NCBI GenBank assembly: GCA_902476665.1
Contig: CABSEO010000187.1
Span: 1 to 5,076, forward strand
DNA from: an uncultured Emergencia sp.
Lineage (GTDB): Bacteria > Bacillota > Clostridia > Peptostreptococcales > Anaerovoracaceae
DNA length: 5,076 nucleotides
Reading direction: 5' to 3'
Under the pieces are notes generated by a model, which did not search any database, was not told the DNA's origin, and was given only the letters and a program-made list of their open reading frames with translations. Made by a program: the position numbers and the translations under genes. Shown here piece after piece: positions 4,168 through 5,076 of the stretch (position 1 is the stretch's first letter; every line of letters begins with the position of its first letter).

Positions 4168-5076
4168 GTGCTGGACTGGATTTTTGAAGGCATCGTCACA
4201 TGGATGTCCAGTATTGCGGCTGCGATGATGGATGCTATTTCGGGCTTGTTCTTAAATGCCTTGGGAACAGATATGCTGGCGATGGAGGAATACTTTCCTT
4301 TTGTCACGAAGGCATTTGAGGTTATGCAGTATATGGCGTGGACAATGTTGTTTCTCATTACAGTCTGGCAGCTGTTCCGTACCTTTGGCGGACCGATTAC
4401 AGAAGCGGAAAATCCGTGGCAGCTGGTTGCCCGAAGTGCATTATTTGCGTTTTTAATCGGCTATGCAAAGCCTATTTTTATGATGGCACTGGATATTGCC
4501 AGAGCGCCATATACGGCACTGATGGACTTAAGTATGACGGCAGAAGATTTTACCTTTGCTGGTTTGGAACAGGTGCTGAAAAACGGCCTGGTAACATTAG
4601 TGTCAGCGATTACCATTATCGCCCCTATATTGCTGTTGATTCTACTGATTTCGGTCGGATGGAATTACTACAAGCTACTTTTGGAAACGGTAGAACGCTA
4701 TATTGTTGTAGGTGTACTGTGCTATACCAGCCCACTGGCCTTTGCCATGGGAGGTTCCAAAGCCACAAATCAGGTATTTAAAAGCTGGTGCCGGATGGTA
4801 GGTTCGCAGCTCCTTTTGCTGGTTCTCAATGTTTGGTTTTTGAGAGCATTTAACAGCTCCGTTGGACAGTATGTAGGTAATGGAGGTGCATTATCGAGCG
4901 GACAAGGTTCCATTTTCCTATGGTTTTTCTGCGCGCTGGCTTTTTTGAAAACTGCACAGAAGTTTGATTCCTATCTGGCTGCCATAGGTCTTAGCGTGGC
5001 GCAGACGGGTTCCAGTATGGGTATGGAAATGCTGATGGCAGCCCGTGTACTGACGGGGGCTGGCGGCAGTGTCCGG
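4168..5076 (+). CDS. TrbL/VirB6-like conjugal transfer membrane protein, 3' truncated by window edge
   Basis: The frame stays open from GTG 4168 to the last base (303 codons, no stop). GGAGGT (4154-4159) sits eight bases before the GTG and decides the start. About six membrane segments are visible at residues 54-71, 89-108, 141-164, 177-193, 211-226 and 247-262. An amphipathic N-terminus rich in Ala and Met precedes them, and a small-residue-rich region (AQTGSSMGMEMLMAA, then GAGGS) begins at the end. This matches polytopic TrbL/VirB6-type components of Gram-positive conjugation machines, which form part of the membrane channel; the family continues with a soluble tail that lies outside the window. 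Conserved-looking patches are WNYYKLLLETVERYIVVGVL (165-184) and YTSPLAFAMGGSKAT. Together with the preceding pilin-like gene it marks the start of a type IV secretion operon, where PrgI-like and VirB4-like genes would be expected next (inference). Confidence 0.85.
   Translation, partial: MLDWIFEGIVTWMSSIAAAMMDAISGLFLNALGTDMLAMEEYFPFVTKAFEVMQYMAWTMLFLITVWQLFRTFGGPITEAENPWQLVARSALFAFLIGYAKPIFMMALDIARAPYTALMDLSMTAEDFTFAGLEQVLKNGLVTLVSAITIIAPILLLILLISVGWNYYKLLLETVERYIVVGVLCYTSPLAFAMGGSKATNQVFKSWCRMVGSQLLLLVLNVWFLRAFNSSVGQYVGNGGALSSGQGSIFLWFFCALAFLKTAQKFDSYLAAIGLSVAQTGSSMGMEMLMAARVLTGAGGSVR

Noticed and set aside
4338..4781. Plus-strand ORF of 147 codons
   Set aside because: Out-of-frame shadow of the TrbL/VirB6-like gene, whose continuous 303-codon frame with hydrophobic periodicity explains the region.

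Overview
The window looks like Firmicutes DNA, most likely class Clostridia and probably the family Lachnospiraceae. The reasons are moderate GC content, strong AAGGAGG-type ribosome binding sites, U-rich Rho-independent terminators, and gene families typical of integrative conjugative elements (ICEs) in gut Clostridia. Every gene I support is on the + strand. The assignment to species or named element is inference; no integrase, relaxase or att site is visible.

Layout. (1) Positions 1-387 are the 3' end of a HAD-family hydrolase, closed by a long hairpin terminator. (2) Positions 388-828 hold no intact gene. They contain a 36-codon ORF that begins exactly like an AbrB/SpoVT-type regulator and then loses similarity, an unassigned stretch that may be structured RNA, and a 14-bp hairpin terminator whose loop carries a T-box-like core. 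(3) Positions 829-1737 hold a small DUF5348-type protein and an AbiEi-type type IV antitoxin gene. The antitoxin has an 8-bp inverted repeat upstream as candidate operator. The AbiEii toxin that normally follows is absent; only a well-placed ribosome binding site and a five-codon ORF remain before a terminator. (4) Positions 1886-3575 hold two overlapping genes. The first is a 363-residue winged-helix-like protein with a ferredoxin-style cysteine cluster. The second is a 212-residue ArpU/RinA- or sigma-like DNA-binding protein. (5) Positions 3576-3769 are a compact control region: three back-to-back 11-bp repeats (core TGGCA), a near-consensus promoter and an 11-bp-stem terminator in the leader. 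(6) From 3770 to the window edge lie the first genes of what looks like a conjugation (type IV secretion) operon: a small pilin-like membrane protein and a TrbL/VirB6-like channel protein cut off by the window end.

Working model (inference): the regulatory pair at 1886-3575 controls the conjugation operon. The ArpU/RinA-like protein may bind the phased TGGCA repeats just upstream of its own stop codon, and the leader terminator may act as a second checkpoint. The most interesting parts are this promoter/attenuator region, the wHTH protein with a CX2CX2CX3C motif, and the antitoxin that has lost its toxin.
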